From the NCBI GenBank assembly GCA_023212725.1, contig JALBYF010000020.1:1-64000 (forward strand): DNA of 64,000 nucleotides, in the 5' to 3' direction. Positions 42,442-52,841 of the stretch are shown piece by piece (the first letter of the stretch is position 1; every line of letters begins with the position of its first letter). The translations under genes and the position numbers were made by a program. The notes beneath the pieces are model-generated. The model saw nothing but the letters and a program-made list of their open reading frames with translations, had not been told where the DNA came from and did not search any database. The stretch is from Tranzscheliella williamsii (lineage: Eukaryota > Basidiomycota > Ustilaginomycetes > Ustilaginales > Ustilaginaceae).

Positions 42442-45400
42442 ATGAGACCAACGCGCATCCTCTTCGCCGTGCTTATCTGGTTCAAGCTGTTTTTTCTCTC
42501 GAGCAATGCGCATCACCAAACGTCTAGCTTACATGGTTGGTGTGACCGAGGTAGCTCCGAGACTAGCACAGTAGAGCACGTTCGCTTGGCTAAGAGAGGC
42601 ACCTTTGGTAGCCTGAGCAGCTGGAATGAGCTCGGTATTCCCAGCCGGATCAAGGCCTGGGGTCCCAAAATCAACTCCAAGAGCATCTCCAATGCTTTCA
42701 AGAAGGCGGATCTTTCGTTTTTGACCAAAGCAGAAGTCCCTTCCTCTATGAGCTCATGGAAACTTTTTCAAGACGGTAGCCGACCCAGAGAAGCTGTGCG
42801 AAGTGCTTTCGTTAAAGTCCTGCGAGTATCTGACCGCATCAAGGACCCCACTCCAGAGTTTCGACCGATCCGCAAGAAGTGGTCGTATCAGCCTGACTTA
42901 CGCAAGCAATATATCCTACCGCGGGTCTTGCGCATTCCTCTTATTATTCAGCAGTCGCACATACCTTACGAAAAGCAGTTTGCCAGTACTGTCCAGAACA
43001 CTGATAGTGCCTTCGGCTTGCAAAAACTGGTAGAAACGAAATACCCAGCCGTAGCTGGATACTTCAAAGGCTCGACCAAGGAAGCTTCAGGGGCGTTCGA
43101 AGACCAAGCTCGACCCAAGGCCCAGGATCACACTGACGGTGAAAGCTCACGATTTACCACCTCTGCGTCGAGATGGCCCGCTTCGGTTTCAGATCAGCTC
43201 CACGCTCAGGCTCCCTATTCTCATACCCTACCCTCTTACGAAGGGACGCCATCACGGAACGCTGATAGAAGCATAACCTTTGGGAGGGCAGGTGAGCCGG
43301 AAATCTATGAGCTATCGGACGACCCACGGACCATGCCGTCCTCGCCAAGGGGGAGCTTTCACAGAGGCGAGAGCGGCCCAGATTCTCCACGTCGTTCTTC
43401 CTCCAGCCTAGACTCGCCAGGCAGACCAGCAATGCCGGGTGATTCGACAAAACAAGCGGGAGAGGAGAATCCGAAGCTGCTCGACCTGTTTTCGCAAAAG
43501 ATGAATGAGCTCGCTTACAAAAAGACTGAGCTTGACAAGTGGCAGCAATCTCAGATTGTCAAGGCCAGCCTGAGGTATCCTGCATACAAGGAAAGGTACA
43601 CAGAACCTCCCCAGGTACTGTCCCCCCACGGTTCTGAACGTGTCAATGCGCCAAACGGGGCAGCTGATCTACACATCGCGCAAAATACGGACTTGCCGAG
43701 CCCTGAGCAGCATCATGCTCGTTCTGATGAGGGGGGTTTTTTCGGTACGCATGGTGACTATCAGGGGAGTGGTCGTACCTACACTCCCCCGCAGATATCC
43801 GCTCATTTCAGCCCATTGTCATCGCCGTTGCACTATAATGGACCTGGTCAACCCTGGACCCCTCCGGGTACGTCTGCTCTTCTCAGCCCACTGCCGTCGC
43901 CATTGCACTATCAAGTGCCTCCAGGAACAGCCTCGTCGACTCCGTTCCACTCTGAGCATCGAACCGGCAGCCTACCACGCGATTTCGCCGATATGCTATT
44001 TTTTCGTCAGCGGCTTAAATCTCCACAAGATCCCTCGGAGATCGTTCGTGCTCTAAAGCCAGGAAGTCCCTCTTCAGACGATGAGCTCGACTTCAGCGCC
44101 ATAGGGAGGAAGCTATGGAAAGCGGAAGGAAGCAGTTGGAGAGGTGGGCTTCGGTCCTCCGGATCAGAACCACAGCTCTCATCGACCGAGTTAAGGGAGC
44201 CTCATCGTCAACTCTCAAGCCATTTTGATGCGGGCAGTTCCCTCAATTCCATCTCTACTTACCAAACTGGAGGGCGCTCCTTTGACTTTTCTAGCTACCC
44301 TAGCACGCCGATCACGCTTCCTCGCTCGTTCTCCCTTAGCCGCTCTGACTCTGGTGAGTTGGAGAGTGCCAGGCTGCTGGATCGGCAACCCAGCACGAGT
44401 GAATTTCACGACGATGCCGTACCAGGGAAGGTTTCGGAGGAGAAGCAAGGGACTGCCAATGAAGCGCAAAAGGAAAGCGCCGGCGGAGCGGAAAGGCCAA
44501 AAAGGCCCCCTATGCTGCCGTTATCTAGGCTTACTAAAGCCTTCACGTTTGCCTTCCACACGTCTTCTCCCAAGACGGACGCCACCCCTCGGATGCCTAT
44601 AGCATCGACGCTCAGGCCAGATGGGGATGGTCAAGCCTCGCAGAATGCAATGGAGCAGATCCTCCCTGCAACACATCGTTTAAATCGAGAAGGTCATCTA
44701 ATCGATTACCGGGGCAATGCGGATCAGCCTGACCTAGCGAGGCTTCTTGCTTCTGGAGATGCTTCACGGTGGAAAGACGGAGACGGAAGCACCGGCATAC
44801 CAGAGTACCAAAGATGGAGTGGAAGCTTCCAAGATGCCAGGATAGGAGGAGCAGGCTCACACCGCTTCGCTGCGGCCGAGCATGACATGGCTGCCGGCGT
44901 GGATCGAGACCGCGAGATGCGAGCCAGAGCACCGTCGACTCCCGAGTCCGTCAGCCGGGCTGAGTCTGACATTTCTTCTGGCAGCGACAAGGGTCAGCTT
45001 CGCTCCATTGCCAACCGTGAGGGACGGGACACCGGGTCACGCAGGCGTTGGCCTGAAGCGCCGAAGGGCAGTTTTGACCGCATCGAGGAAAGGAGTGTAC
45101 CGGCCCGCTCGCTGGAGCCCGACGATATCAAGCCCACGGGGGACATCCCGAGGGCTGAGTCTGCGCCTGAGCTCGGCCAGATTAGCGGTGCTGGCAGGGA
45201 TAGAGAGGGAGGGCTGTATGACCCGAGACGGCTCGTGCATGTCTCGTCGCGCTTCCGTCCGGGCGGAGAGACGGTGCCGGCTGACGCGCACATGGAAGGG
45301 CACAAGACGGTGTCGCAATTGATCGAACACTACGAAAGCTTGGCTGCACGCCACCCACCCCCGGCGAGGCCTAACTTCCCACCTCCAGCACACCAGCGAG

Positions 45401-45519
45401 GGTGGGCCGACTTCGATAAAGGCCGGCCGGGCTCAGCCGAGGCGTCAAGATCGGCTTCCAGCCCGGGCGGCGCCAGCTCGAGCTCGGACGAGTCGGTCTA
45501 CTTGACACCGCCCGGTTGA
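42442..45519 (+). CDS. Large secreted protein of unknown family, effector-like
   Basis: Single exon of 1025 residues; the ATG at 42442 is the first in the frame. A clear signal peptide (RILFAVLIWFKLFFLSSNA) is followed at about residue 45 by Leu-Ala-Lys-Arg, a Kex2-type site. I recognise no domain. The first about 200 mature residues are mixed and may fold (KKWSYQPDLRKQYILPRVLR). The rest is rich in Ser, Pro, Gly and charged residues and looks disordered, with a duplicated segment ending in SPLHY at about residues 450-490. The only cysteine is in the HGWCDRG string before the Kex2 site, so the mature protein has none. Size, secretion and lack of homology resemble orphan smut secretome proteins. 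Function unknown. Confidence 0.78.
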   Translation: MRPTRILFAVLIWFKLFFLSSNAHHQTSSLHGWCDRGSSETSTVEHVRLAKRGTFGSLSSWNELGIPSRIKAWGPKINSKSISNAFKKADLSFLTKAEVPSSMSSWKLFQDGSRPREAVRSAFVKVLRVSDRIKDPTPEFRPIRKKWSYQPDLRKQYILPRVLRIPLIIQQSHIPYEKQFASTVQNTDSAFGLQKLVETKYPAVAGYFKGSTKEASGAFEDQARPKAQDHTDGESSRFTTSASRWPASVSDQLHAQAPYSHTLPSYEGTPSRNADRSITFGRAGEPEIYELSDDPRTMPSSPRGSFHRGESGPDSPRRSSSSLDSPGRPAMPGDSTKQAGEENPKLLDLFSQKMNELAYKKTELDKWQQSQIVKASLRYPAYKERYTEPPQVLSPHGSERVNAPNGAADLHIAQNTDLPSPEQHHARSDEGGFFGTHGDYQGSGRTYTPPQISAHFSPLSSPLHYNGPGQPWTPPGTSALLSPLPSPLHYQVPPGTASSTPFHSEHRTGSLPRDFADMLFFRQRLKSPQDPSEIVRALKPGSPSSDDELDFSAIGRKLWKAEGSSWRGGLRSSGSEPQLSSTELREPHRQLSSHFDAGSSLNSISTYQTGGRSFDFSSYPSTPITLPRSFSLSRSDSGELESARLLDRQPSTSEFHDDAVPGKVSEEKQGTANEAQKESAGGAERPKRPPMLPLSRLTKAFTFAFHTSSPKTDATPRMPIASTLRPDGDGQASQNAMEQILPATHRLNREGHLIDYRGNADQPDLARLLASGDASRWKDGDGSTGIPEYQRWSGSFQDARIGGAGSHRFAAAEHDMAAGVDRDREMRARAPSTPESVSRAESDISSGSDKGQLRSIANREGRDTGSRRRWPEAPKGSFDRIEERSVPARSLEPDDIKPTGDIPRAESAPELGQISGAGRDREGGLYDPRRLVHVSSRFRPGGETVPADAHMEGHKTVSQLIEHYESLAARHPPPARPNFPPPAHQRGWADFDKGRPGSAEASRSASSPGGASSSSDESVYLTPPG

Positions 45520-45807
45520 TGGGCACCCTGCACCTCGACCACGCCGCTGCCTCGCCTCGCCTCGCCTCCGGATGACATCTCATCCCCCATATCCCGCTTT
45601 GTCCGCAGTCCGCGCCCAAGACCGTCTTTACCTGTTGTCCCGTTATGCTACTCGCTCACGACACTGTTTGACAACGTCATGAACCTTACGAAGAAGGATG
45701 CTCGGCCTCAGCGCGGTTGGCCCGGCTCAGCTCGTGATAGATACAGTGGGGGCGGAGGGGAGGCTGGCCAGGGAGGTTTCGGCGGCGTGGCACGGCTGGG
45801 CAGGAGG

Positions 45808-47538
45808 CTAGGGCGGGCTGGTGGTGGAGCAGAGGAGCTGAGCGAGGAGCTCGTCGCCGGAGCCTGCGGCGATGATGGCCTGGTGTTTGCTTGCGTCCTC
45901 TGGGGAGGGCGTGGGGCGGGGGCGGCCGAGGCGCTGGGCACGGAGGTAGTGGGAGAGGAGGAAGGCGACGTCGAGGGACTGTTCGAAGTTGAGGCGGGGG
46001 TCGCAGTGGCTCTTGTAGCCGCGCTCGAGGTCCTGCGGCCGGAGGCGCATCGAGCCGCCGAAGCACTCGGTCACGTCCTGGTCGCCGGTCAGCTCGAGAT
46101 GGACGCCGCCGAGCCGCAGCGCGGGAAAGTCGGCCGAGATGATGTCGAGAAACGCGAGGATTTCCGAGACAATGTCGCCGAACGAACGCGTCTTGAGCGG
46201 CTGCGCGTGCGGGTCGGACGTGGCAGGCGGATACGGGCTGGTCTGCGTGTTGCCGTGCATGGGGTCGCACAGCAGGATGACCGAGCCCGCATGGGCGCTG
46301 CGCGACAGCGCATCGAGCAGCGGAGGCAGATGCGAATGCACCTTGCCCGCGCCCAGCCGAATAATGACCATCACCCGCCCCTTCTCCTTGCCATACACCA
46401 CCTCGGGGCGTGTTGGCGTCGCATGGCCGCTGCTGTGCGCTGGCGCACTCGAGGGAAGAGGCACATCCGGATTGAGGATATCGAGCAGCTCAATCAGCTC
46501 GCGCGGCTGCATCGACGGCCCGACCTTGATGCCGATGGGGTTGCGGATGGAGGAGAAGAAATCCACATGAGCGCCGTCCAGCTGTCTCGTCCTGTCTCCT
46601 AACCAGATGGTATGCGCGGAGAGGTCATACCGCTCCAGGATGTCCGTTTGCGCGTCCGCATGCTGGGAGGCGGAGGGATGTACGTTGCGCGACCGATTCG
46701 GGTTGGAGCTGGTGGGCTTGCGGACGAGTCGGGTGAGCGCCTCTTCGTAGGCGAGAGAGAGGCCTTCGTGGCTGATAAAGTAGTCGACCGAGTTGAGCAC
46801 GCTGGAGGCGGAGCTGGTGCTGGGATCGGCGCCGATGGTCTTCATAAAGTCGAGTGCGTCGGTGAGCGAGTCGACGACAGACTCGAACTCGGCCTGGAGC
46901 GCCTTGGACTGGACGTGCTGGAAGGACCACTGGCGGGGGGCGTGAAGGTCGGCCAGGCCGCTGGCCAGCTCGGAGCGGATGTGATTGAGCGTCGCAGCCG
47001 AGTGGAAGTAAGCCTGGAGCAGACGCTCGGGATCGGGGATGCGGCCGCTGGCTGGTTCGGCGCTGAAAGCGTTGATGTTGTCGCCGCGGAAGGAGATGAT
47101 CTCGTGCTGGACCGCGTCGCCGGTGGTGGGGTCGAGCTTGGTGATGACCTCGGTGGGCTTGGAGCGCGGCTTGGCATACTGGCCAGCAATCCTGCCGATC
47201 CTGACGACGGGCTTGCGAGCGCCCCAGATGAGGATAAGGCTCATGAGTAGCGAGAGCTTGAGCTTGGCTTGGATCTGCTCGGGATTGCAGTAGTCGAACA
47301 GCTCGGCGCAGTCGCCCGTCTGCAGCAGGAACGCATTGCCATCAGCAACCGACGCGAGCTGCGAGCGCAGCCTGTCGATCTCGAACGGCGAGACTAGACC
47401 AGGCAGTTGCTCGATGCGGCCAAGAACGGACTGGAAGCGCTCTGGAGAGGGATAGTCCACCTGCTGAGCTTCCACTTTGGTTCTCCAGGTCGGATTCGCC
47501 TGGTACGCTTTGGCGTCCTGAGCGGGCGCTGCTGCCAT
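45808..47538 (-). CDS. Class-II (plant-type) DAHP synthase
   Basis: Single exon of 576 residues from the ATG at 47538. Family motifs run the whole length: TWRTKVEAQQVDYPS, LLQTGDCAELFDYC (metal Cys), VVRIGRIAGQYAKPRS, FSFRGDNIN-type (here ISFRGDNINAF), IWLGDRTRQLDGAHVDFFSS, IGIKVGPSM, LLCDPMHGNTQ (metal His), GGVHLELTGDQDVTECFGG (metal Glu) and SHCDPRLNFEQS (metal Asp). It condenses phosphoenolpyruvate and erythrose 4-phosphate, the first step of the shikimate pathway. The class is that of plants and some fungi, not the yeast Aro3/Aro4 class. Cytosolic. Confidence 0.95.
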   Translation of the reverse strand: MAAAPAQDAKAYQANPTWRTKVEAQQVDYPSPERFQSVLGRIEQLPGLVSPFEIDRLRSQLASVADGNAFLLQTGDCAELFDYCNPEQIQAKLKLSLLMSLILIWGARKPVVRIGRIAGQYAKPRSKPTEVITKLDPTTGDAVQHEIISFRGDNINAFSAEPASGRIPDPERLLQAYFHSAATLNHIRSELASGLADLHAPRQWSFQHVQSKALQAEFESVVDSLTDALDFMKTIGADPSTSSASSVLNSVDYFISHEGLSLAYEEALTRLVRKPTSSNPNRSRNVHPSASQHADAQTDILERYDLSAHTIWLGDRTRQLDGAHVDFFSSIRNPIGIKVGPSMQPRELIELLDILNPDVPLPSSAPAHSSGHATPTRPEVVYGKEKGRVMVIIRLGAGKVHSHLPPLLDALSRSAHAGSVILLCDPMHGNTQTSPYPPATSDPHAQPLKTRSFGDIVSEILAFLDIISADFPALRLGGVHLELTGDQDVTECFGGSMRLRPQDLERGYKSHCDPRLNFEQSLDVAFLLSHYLRAQRLGRPRPTPSPEDASKHQAIIAAGSGDELLAQLLCSTTSPP

Positions 47539-48599
47539 TGCTACAACGGATATACTAGGGGAAATGGAGGTGTATGGTGGTCGAAGGGCAGGTCAGCAAG
47601 CGGCCGAGTCGACTACACGTAAAAAGAGAAGAACCGGGCTAAGGGTCTTTCTTCCCGCATGCATATTCATGATTTCTTCTCACCGTCAAAACCGAGCAGT
47701 AAAATCTAACAAAAGGGTACAATCACACGATCTAACACCAATGTGGTGGCGAGACCGCGACTTCACCTCACAACTCTAATGTGAATGTGACTCATCTTCA
47801 CCGAGGCTGATTCGTCCGGGTCTTTGGCTTTGCTGCATGTCTTCGGGACGCCTGCTTCTTCCTTTGACCGCCGTACTTACATACAAATGGGTTGTGAATC
47901 TATCCAGCAAGCTTCGTCAATGAATTTATGGATGCGGCCATCACGCCATTCACATTTCTATTCAGAAGGTAGTGCTCCTTGTGACCCTGCCAAGGGAAAA
48001 TGGTCCGCGGCGATCTGTGGCAGCAGCGGCACCTCAGCTCTCAACATCACAGCTGTTAGCATGCTGATGGGCCGCAGGCGCAAAGGAGCGTGAAGGGCAA
48101 TGCGCTGTTGGCTCTTGTCTTCATTCTCTCCGGCGGCAAGGCCAGGGCAAGCGAAGGATGCTAGCAAGCATCCGGATATTTAGGAATGACATCTGACATC
48201 TTCGCCTGTTTTTCTCGCCCCGCAAAACCTACAGTACCAGTACATACTTGCACTGTGACTGTGACTGTGAAAGGAGAACATCGCCCATGGGAGAGACTGG
48301 AAATAAGATCTGGCAGGGAAGGCAAACAGAGCAAAGTTATGCGTACAGTACATGTGACTCGCCGCTCCGACTGCATGCGTTGGCTGACTCGGTTATGGCA
48401 CTAGCCGCCCGACTCGCACTAAGTCCCGTCCCGCGGGGTATCCCCACTACCCTAAAGGCCCTTCTGAACCCAAAGTCCTGCAGCGGGCCGAGGCCTACAA
48501 GACAATGGCAAGCGGCCTTGCCAACATCCACCAGCTTGTCCTCCTCCCACCACCTAGGTTCTATGCATTCTGCGCTCCGTCCACCCAGGCACGCCCAAC
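47539..48599. other. Divergent intergenic region, DAHP synthase / permease
   Basis: 1.06 kb without a credible gene. A short GTGACT microrepeat occurs near 48252-48270. No GATAAG site was noticed upstream of the permease. Confidence 0.5.
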
Positions 48600-50264
48600 A
48601 TGTCAGAGTTGGAGCAGACCTCCCACGCGCAGCAGCCCCTTGGGCCTCTCGAATCATCACCTTCTCCAACGGTGCATGATGATGGACTGAAGAAAGTGTC
48701 GCGCTCGGACGGTGTCCAGACTGCCGATCTCAGCGCTCTTTCCGAAGACGAGCGGAGAACGCTTGAGAAATCGTTGATACGCAAGATGGACTGGCAGGTC
48801 GTGCCGCTCTGTCTGATGCTCTATCTACTCTCCTTTCTCGACAGAACCAACATCGGCCAGGCTCGTCTCAACGGACTTCAGGAAGACCTTCACATGGATG
48901 GCAAAGACTACCGCATTGCCCTTACTGTCCTCTACGTCCCCTACATCGTCTTTGAGATCCCTTCGAATCTGGTCGTCAAGAAGTTCGGCCCCGCTCGCTG
49001 GATCCCCTTCTTGGTGGCGTCTTGGGGTCTGGTTTCAACGCTGCAAGCTATCGTCGTATCCAAGACTGGCCTCTACGTCAACCGTGCCTTCCTCGGTATG
49101 GCTGAGGCTGGTATCCTTCCTGCCATCGCTCTCTACCTTACTTTTTTCTACAAGCCAGAGGAGCTTGGCGTTCGGCAAGTCATTTACTTTTCCGGCGCTT
49201 CGCTTGCTGGGAGTTTGGGCGGCCTGCTGGCAACAGCCCTTGGAATGATCCACGGAAGCCTCGGCGGCTGGGCATATATCTTCCTGATCGAAGGCGTTAT
49301 CACAGTGCTCTTTGCCATCGCCTGTTTCTTCATTTTACCGAATGACATTTCCAAGCTCTGGTGGCTGACACCCCAGGAGCGTAGCTTGGCTTATGAGCGC
49401 ATGGAGCCTCCGCCGCTGACCACGGAGGTAGATGTACATCAAGGTGGAGAAAAGGCGGTGGAGGTGGTGGTCCCCGACCTGACCGCCACCGCTGCCGAGC
49501 GGACGATGGCGGTCAACGACGAGTTGCAACTTGAGTACACGGGCAGATTCGTGTTGCACGAGGTGGGACGCACGTTTTGCGATCCTCTTGTCCTGCTTTT
49601 CGCTGCTTCTGGTTACGCCTACGCTACACTGCTCTACTCGGCTGCTTTCTTCAGTCCGACTGTCATCAAATCGCTCAATATTGCCCATACTACTGCCGAG
49701 AGCCAGTTGCTCTCGGTGCCTCCCACGGCTGCCGCCTTCTTTGTCTCTCTCATCTCGGCTTTCCTTTCGGACCGATATCGGTGGAGATGGCTCGCTGTGG
49801 TGAGCCTCATCATCATTGCCATTGCTGGCGTCGCGCTTACGTACGGCAGTACTGTCGCTTCACAACGCTATGGCGGCATTATCCTGCTTTCCTGCGGCAC
49901 CTATGCCGTGCCGCCGCTCGGCATCACGTGGATGCTCAACAACACCGCTGGCCTCTACAAGCGGGCTACGAGCATTGCGCTTTATATTGTCTTTACCAAC
50001 AGCGGCGGCATCACCTCTAGCTGGCTCTTTTACGACAATGAGGCGCCGAGGTACACGCGTGGATTCCTCGTCAACCTCTGCCTCAACTGTGCGGCGCTTC
50101 TTCTGGTCACCCTCGCCGAACTGTACATGATCTGGGAGACCAAGCAGCGAAAGGCCGGCAAGAGAGACCACCGCGTACACAAGCTGCGTCAACGGGGATG
50201 GGGCGACGCTAAGATCCGCGAATACCTCGGCGATCAACACCCCGACTTCCGCTACATACTGTAG
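48600..50264 (+). CDS. MFS permease, DAL5/TNA1-type anion:cation symporter
   Basis: Single exon of 554 residues from the ATG at 48600. A hydrophilic N-terminus of about 60 residues leads into a 12-TM major facilitator core. The first helix and loop are PLCLMLYLLSFLDRTNIGQA, with the typical Asp-Arg-Thr-Asn motif of the allantoate/nicotinate permease family. YVPYIVFEIPSNLVVKKFGP, FLGMAEAGILPAIALYLTFF and GGLLATALGMIHG follow in family order. The segment between TM6 and TM7 is an acidic loop. Relatives import allantoate, nicotinate, pantothenate, biotin or similar carboxylates with H+. The substrate cannot be chosen from sequence. Confidence 0.9.
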   Translation: MSELEQTSHAQQPLGPLESSPSPTVHDDGLKKVSRSDGVQTADLSALSEDERRTLEKSLIRKMDWQVVPLCLMLYLLSFLDRTNIGQARLNGLQEDLHMDGKDYRIALTVLYVPYIVFEIPSNLVVKKFGPARWIPFLVASWGLVSTLQAIVVSKTGLYVNRAFLGMAEAGILPAIALYLTFFYKPEELGVRQVIYFSGASLAGSLGGLLATALGMIHGSLGGWAYIFLIEGVITVLFAIACFFILPNDISKLWWLTPQERSLAYERMEPPPLTTEVDVHQGGEKAVEVVVPDLTATAAERTMAVNDELQLEYTGRFVLHEVGRTFCDPLVLLFAASGYAYATLLYSAAFFSPTVIKSLNIAHTTAESQLLSVPPTAAAFFVSLISAFLSDRYRWRWLAVVSLIIIAIAGVALTYGSTVASQRYGGIILLSCGTYAVPPLGITWMLNNTAGLYKRATSIALYIVFTNSGGITSSWLFYDNEAPRYTRGFLVNLCLNCAALLLVTLAELYMIWETKQRKAGKRDHRVHKLRQRGWGDAKIREYLGDQHPDFRYIL

Positions 50265-50837
50265 CCCTGCTCCCCCTCTCAACCCGACGACATTCCTAAC
50301 GTGGGGGCCTTGATCTCAGCTACTGTCCATCATGGGCCTACCCTACCTCATTCCAGGATTGCTATCGCTAATCCAGCATATTCGCACCGTTACATGTGAT
50401 TCACCGTTGGGTTAAAGGATCTCAGCTAGCTCTTACTCGCACGATTACAGTGCGTCTATCTGTCAGTCTTCTGGAATAGACCATATTATATTCTAGTGGT
50501 CAAGCGTGAGAGCGCCTCTATATATACAGCTATGGGAGTATCTTACTGTGCCGCGTACTTGCGGTATGCGATGAAGCAACAGGGTAACGACGGCCTCCCC
50601 ACCTTCTGTCGTTCATGTGGCGATGTGGGTAATGCGACGTGCTGGGGAACCTTTTCGGCCGGTAGGGTGCGGTGAGCTGTCGTTGTATCTTTACCTCGTT
50701 GTGAGATCGCAAAACTGTCTCTTTGCGCTTCTTCGACTCCCGGTTCGGTGTCTTGGGCGGAGGCTAACCCTTTTAACCCTTCCTACTTTCATCGTCCTGC
50801 CGATCTGCTGCTTTCATTCGTCTGTAGGGCACTAAGG
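50265..50837. other. Intergenic spacer
   Basis: 3' flank of the permease and promoter of the dehalogenase-ITPase gene. A TATATATA occurs near 50519, far from the ATG. No gene was seen. Confidence 0.5.
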
Positions 50838-52652
50838 ATGCTACCGCGGCTTGCAGAGGAGAGGGTGTATCGCACGCCGGACTCGGCGTTTGCCGAGCTG
50901 CCCGACTTCGACTACCCCGTGCGGTACGACCGGTACGGCAATCTGCGGTATGCCTTTGTGGATGTCATGTCGGACCGCGCGCTGGACGTCGAGGCGGGGT
51001 CGCTGCTGTCGGTGGCGGATACTGCGCAGCTGGACTCGGCGTCGGTCGGGCTGCGAACGGTGCTCTGCCTGCACGGACAGCCGACGTGGTCGTATGTGTA
51101 CCGCAAGATGATTCCGGGCTTCCTCTCCGCCACCGCCCAGCGCGCGGAGGCCGGCCGCGTCGCCACCGACTATCGATATGTGAAGACGCGCGTGCTCGTC
51201 CCTGACTTGCTCGGTTTCGGCCGCTCGGACAAGCCCACCGAGGATGCGTTCTACACGTTCGACATGCACAGAGACTTTCTTATCCACTTTGTCACCCGGC
51301 ACATTGTTCACGACCCGGCCAGCTCTGCCGGCAGCCGCATCACGCTGGTCGTGCAGGACTGGGGCGGAATTCTAGGCCTCTCGCTACCCATGGTCTTCCC
51401 GTCCCTCTTCACCCATATGATTGTCATGAACACCGACCTCGCCGTCGGACAGCCGCCCAGCGAAGGGTGGGTCAAGTTCAGGGACTTTGTCGCCCGCTCG
51501 CCGGACCTCGACGTCGGCGCGCTTATTCGACGCGGCACGCCCATCAGCGATGCGGAGCAGCGCGCCTACAACGCGCCCTTTGCTGACGGAGGCCAGCGTG
51601 CAAAGGCAGGCGTCAGGAGGTTCCCCGCCATCGTCCCCGTGCATCCGTCCATGGCCGGCGTCGCTGAGTCCAAGGCTGCCCAGGCCTTCTTTAACGGGCT
51701 TGCCAGCCATCGGTTCAGCGACAACACGCTCCAGAAGACCACATACAGCCGCGACGTCTCGCGCTCGTCTCTGAACGTATTTGTGGTTGTGGGGGCCGCT
51801 GACCCGGTGCTGGGCCGCGAGGTGATGGACCGGCTGTGCCGGACGACGTTCCAGAGCACCGGCTATCTCTACCACCTGTTGCCGGAGGCGGGCCACTTTG
51901 TTCAGGAGTGGGCGGCGCACGTACCGCAGCTGGCCGAGGCTGCTTGGGCGACGCTGGAAGCGGGGGAGAAGGAAAACGGCGCACGGTGGGAAGAGAGCGG
52001 TCTGGGGAAGGTAGCCTGGACGTCGCCGCTAAAGACAGCGCGCGGTGCGGTGGGAGAGAAGCCGATGCTGACATTTGTCACGGGCAATGCGAACAAGCTG
52101 CGGGAGGTGCGTGCGATTCTCGCGGCCGGTGCGGGGATCCCGTACACGCTGGCGAGCCGCGACCTGGACCTGCCCGAGATCCAGGGCACCACCCAGGAGG
52201 TGGCGCGCGCCAAGTGTGCCGCCGCCGCCGACGCGCTCGGGGGCGCCTGCATCACCGACGACACGGCGCTCGCGCTCGACGCCCTCGGCGGCCTCCCCGG
52301 CCCCTACATCAAGGACTTCATGAAGACCATCGGCCACGCTGGCCTCAACACCCTCCTCGACGGCTTCCCTACCCGCGCCGCCACCGCCATCGGCACCTTC
52401 GCCTACTCTGCCGGGCCCGGCCATCCCGTCCACCTCTTCGAGGGCAAAACCCGCGGCACCATCGTTCCCCCCCGCGGCCCAACTACCTTCGGCTGGGACG
52501 CCATCCTGGAAATCCCCCCCACCGGCCTCACCTACGCCGAAATGCAGCCCGCCCAGAAAAATACCCTCTCTCACCGCTACAAGTCGCTCTGCCTCCTCCA
52601 GGCCTTCCTCGCCACCCACGGCGCTCCCGCCCCGCACGGCCAAAAGCTCTAA
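50838..52652 (+). CDS. Haloalkane dehalogenase-like domain fused to ITPase (Ham1/ITPA)
   Basis: One uninterrupted frame of 604 residues; the ATG at 50838 is the first. Residues about 1-385 align in order with the bacterial DhlA-type haloalkane dehalogenase: [31 protein letters not shown], the elbow [16 protein letters not shown] with Asp174 and the halide-binding Trp175, [11 protein letters not shown], and EAGHFVQEW with His353. From Met410 the protein is a complete ITPase: [58 protein letters not shown] and [10 protein letters not shown]. The first part may hydrolyse halogenated or related substrates; the second removes ITP/dITP/XTP. No stop or splice signal was seen between them. The dehalogenase part may come from bacteria. 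An internal start at 52065 could also give free ITPase. Confidence 0.88.
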   Translation: MLPRLAEERVYRTPDSAFAELPDFDYPVRYDRYGNLRYAFVDVMSDRALDVEAGSLLSVADTAQLDSASVGLRTVLCLHGQPTWSYVYRKMIPGFLSATAQRAEAGRVATDYRYVKTRVLVPDLLGFGRSDKPTEDAFYTFDMHRDFLIHFVTRHIVHDPASSAGSRITLVVQDWGGILGLSLPMVFPSLFTHMIVMNTDLAVGQPPSEGWVKFRDFVARSPDLDVGALIRRGTPISDAEQRAYNAPFADGGQRAKAGVRRFPAIVPVHPSMAGVAESKAAQAFFNGLASHRFSDNTLQKTTYSRDVSRSSLNVFVVVGAADPVLGREVMDRLCRTTFQSTGYLYHLLPEAGHFVQEWAAHVPQLAEAAWATLEAGEKENGARWEESGLGKVAWTSPLKTARGAVGEKPMLTFVTGNANKLREVRAILAAGAGIPYTLASRDLDLPEIQGTTQEVARAKCAAAADALGGACITDDTALALDALGGLPGPYIKDFMKTIGHAGLNTLLDGFPTRAATAIGTFAYSAGPGHPVHLFEGKTRGTIVPPRGPTTFGWDAILEIPPTGLTYAEMQPAQKNTLSHRYKSLCLLQAFLATHGAPAPHGQKL

Positions 52653-52841
52653 GCCGCCACACGGAACCCACCCCAACCACCATTCCGAGCCGGTCTGCGT
52701 GACGCCGTTTCATTGCTGTGAATAAGAGTGCGACAGTGGCAGATTGGGCAGCTACACGAGCGAGAAAGACGAGTAGGGTGGCATCGAAGCATGCGAGAAG
52801 AAACTAGGACGGGAAAAAGACAGGCGGAAAGGACGAGGGGC

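Noticed and set aside
45679..46602. 307-codon plus-strand frame
   Set aside because: It is antisense to DAHP synthase and has no recognisable motif.
52644..52652. C-terminal Gln-Lys-Leu of the dehalogenase-ITPase as a PTS1
   Set aside because: Gln at the third-last position does not fit the usual Ser/Ala/Cys rule.
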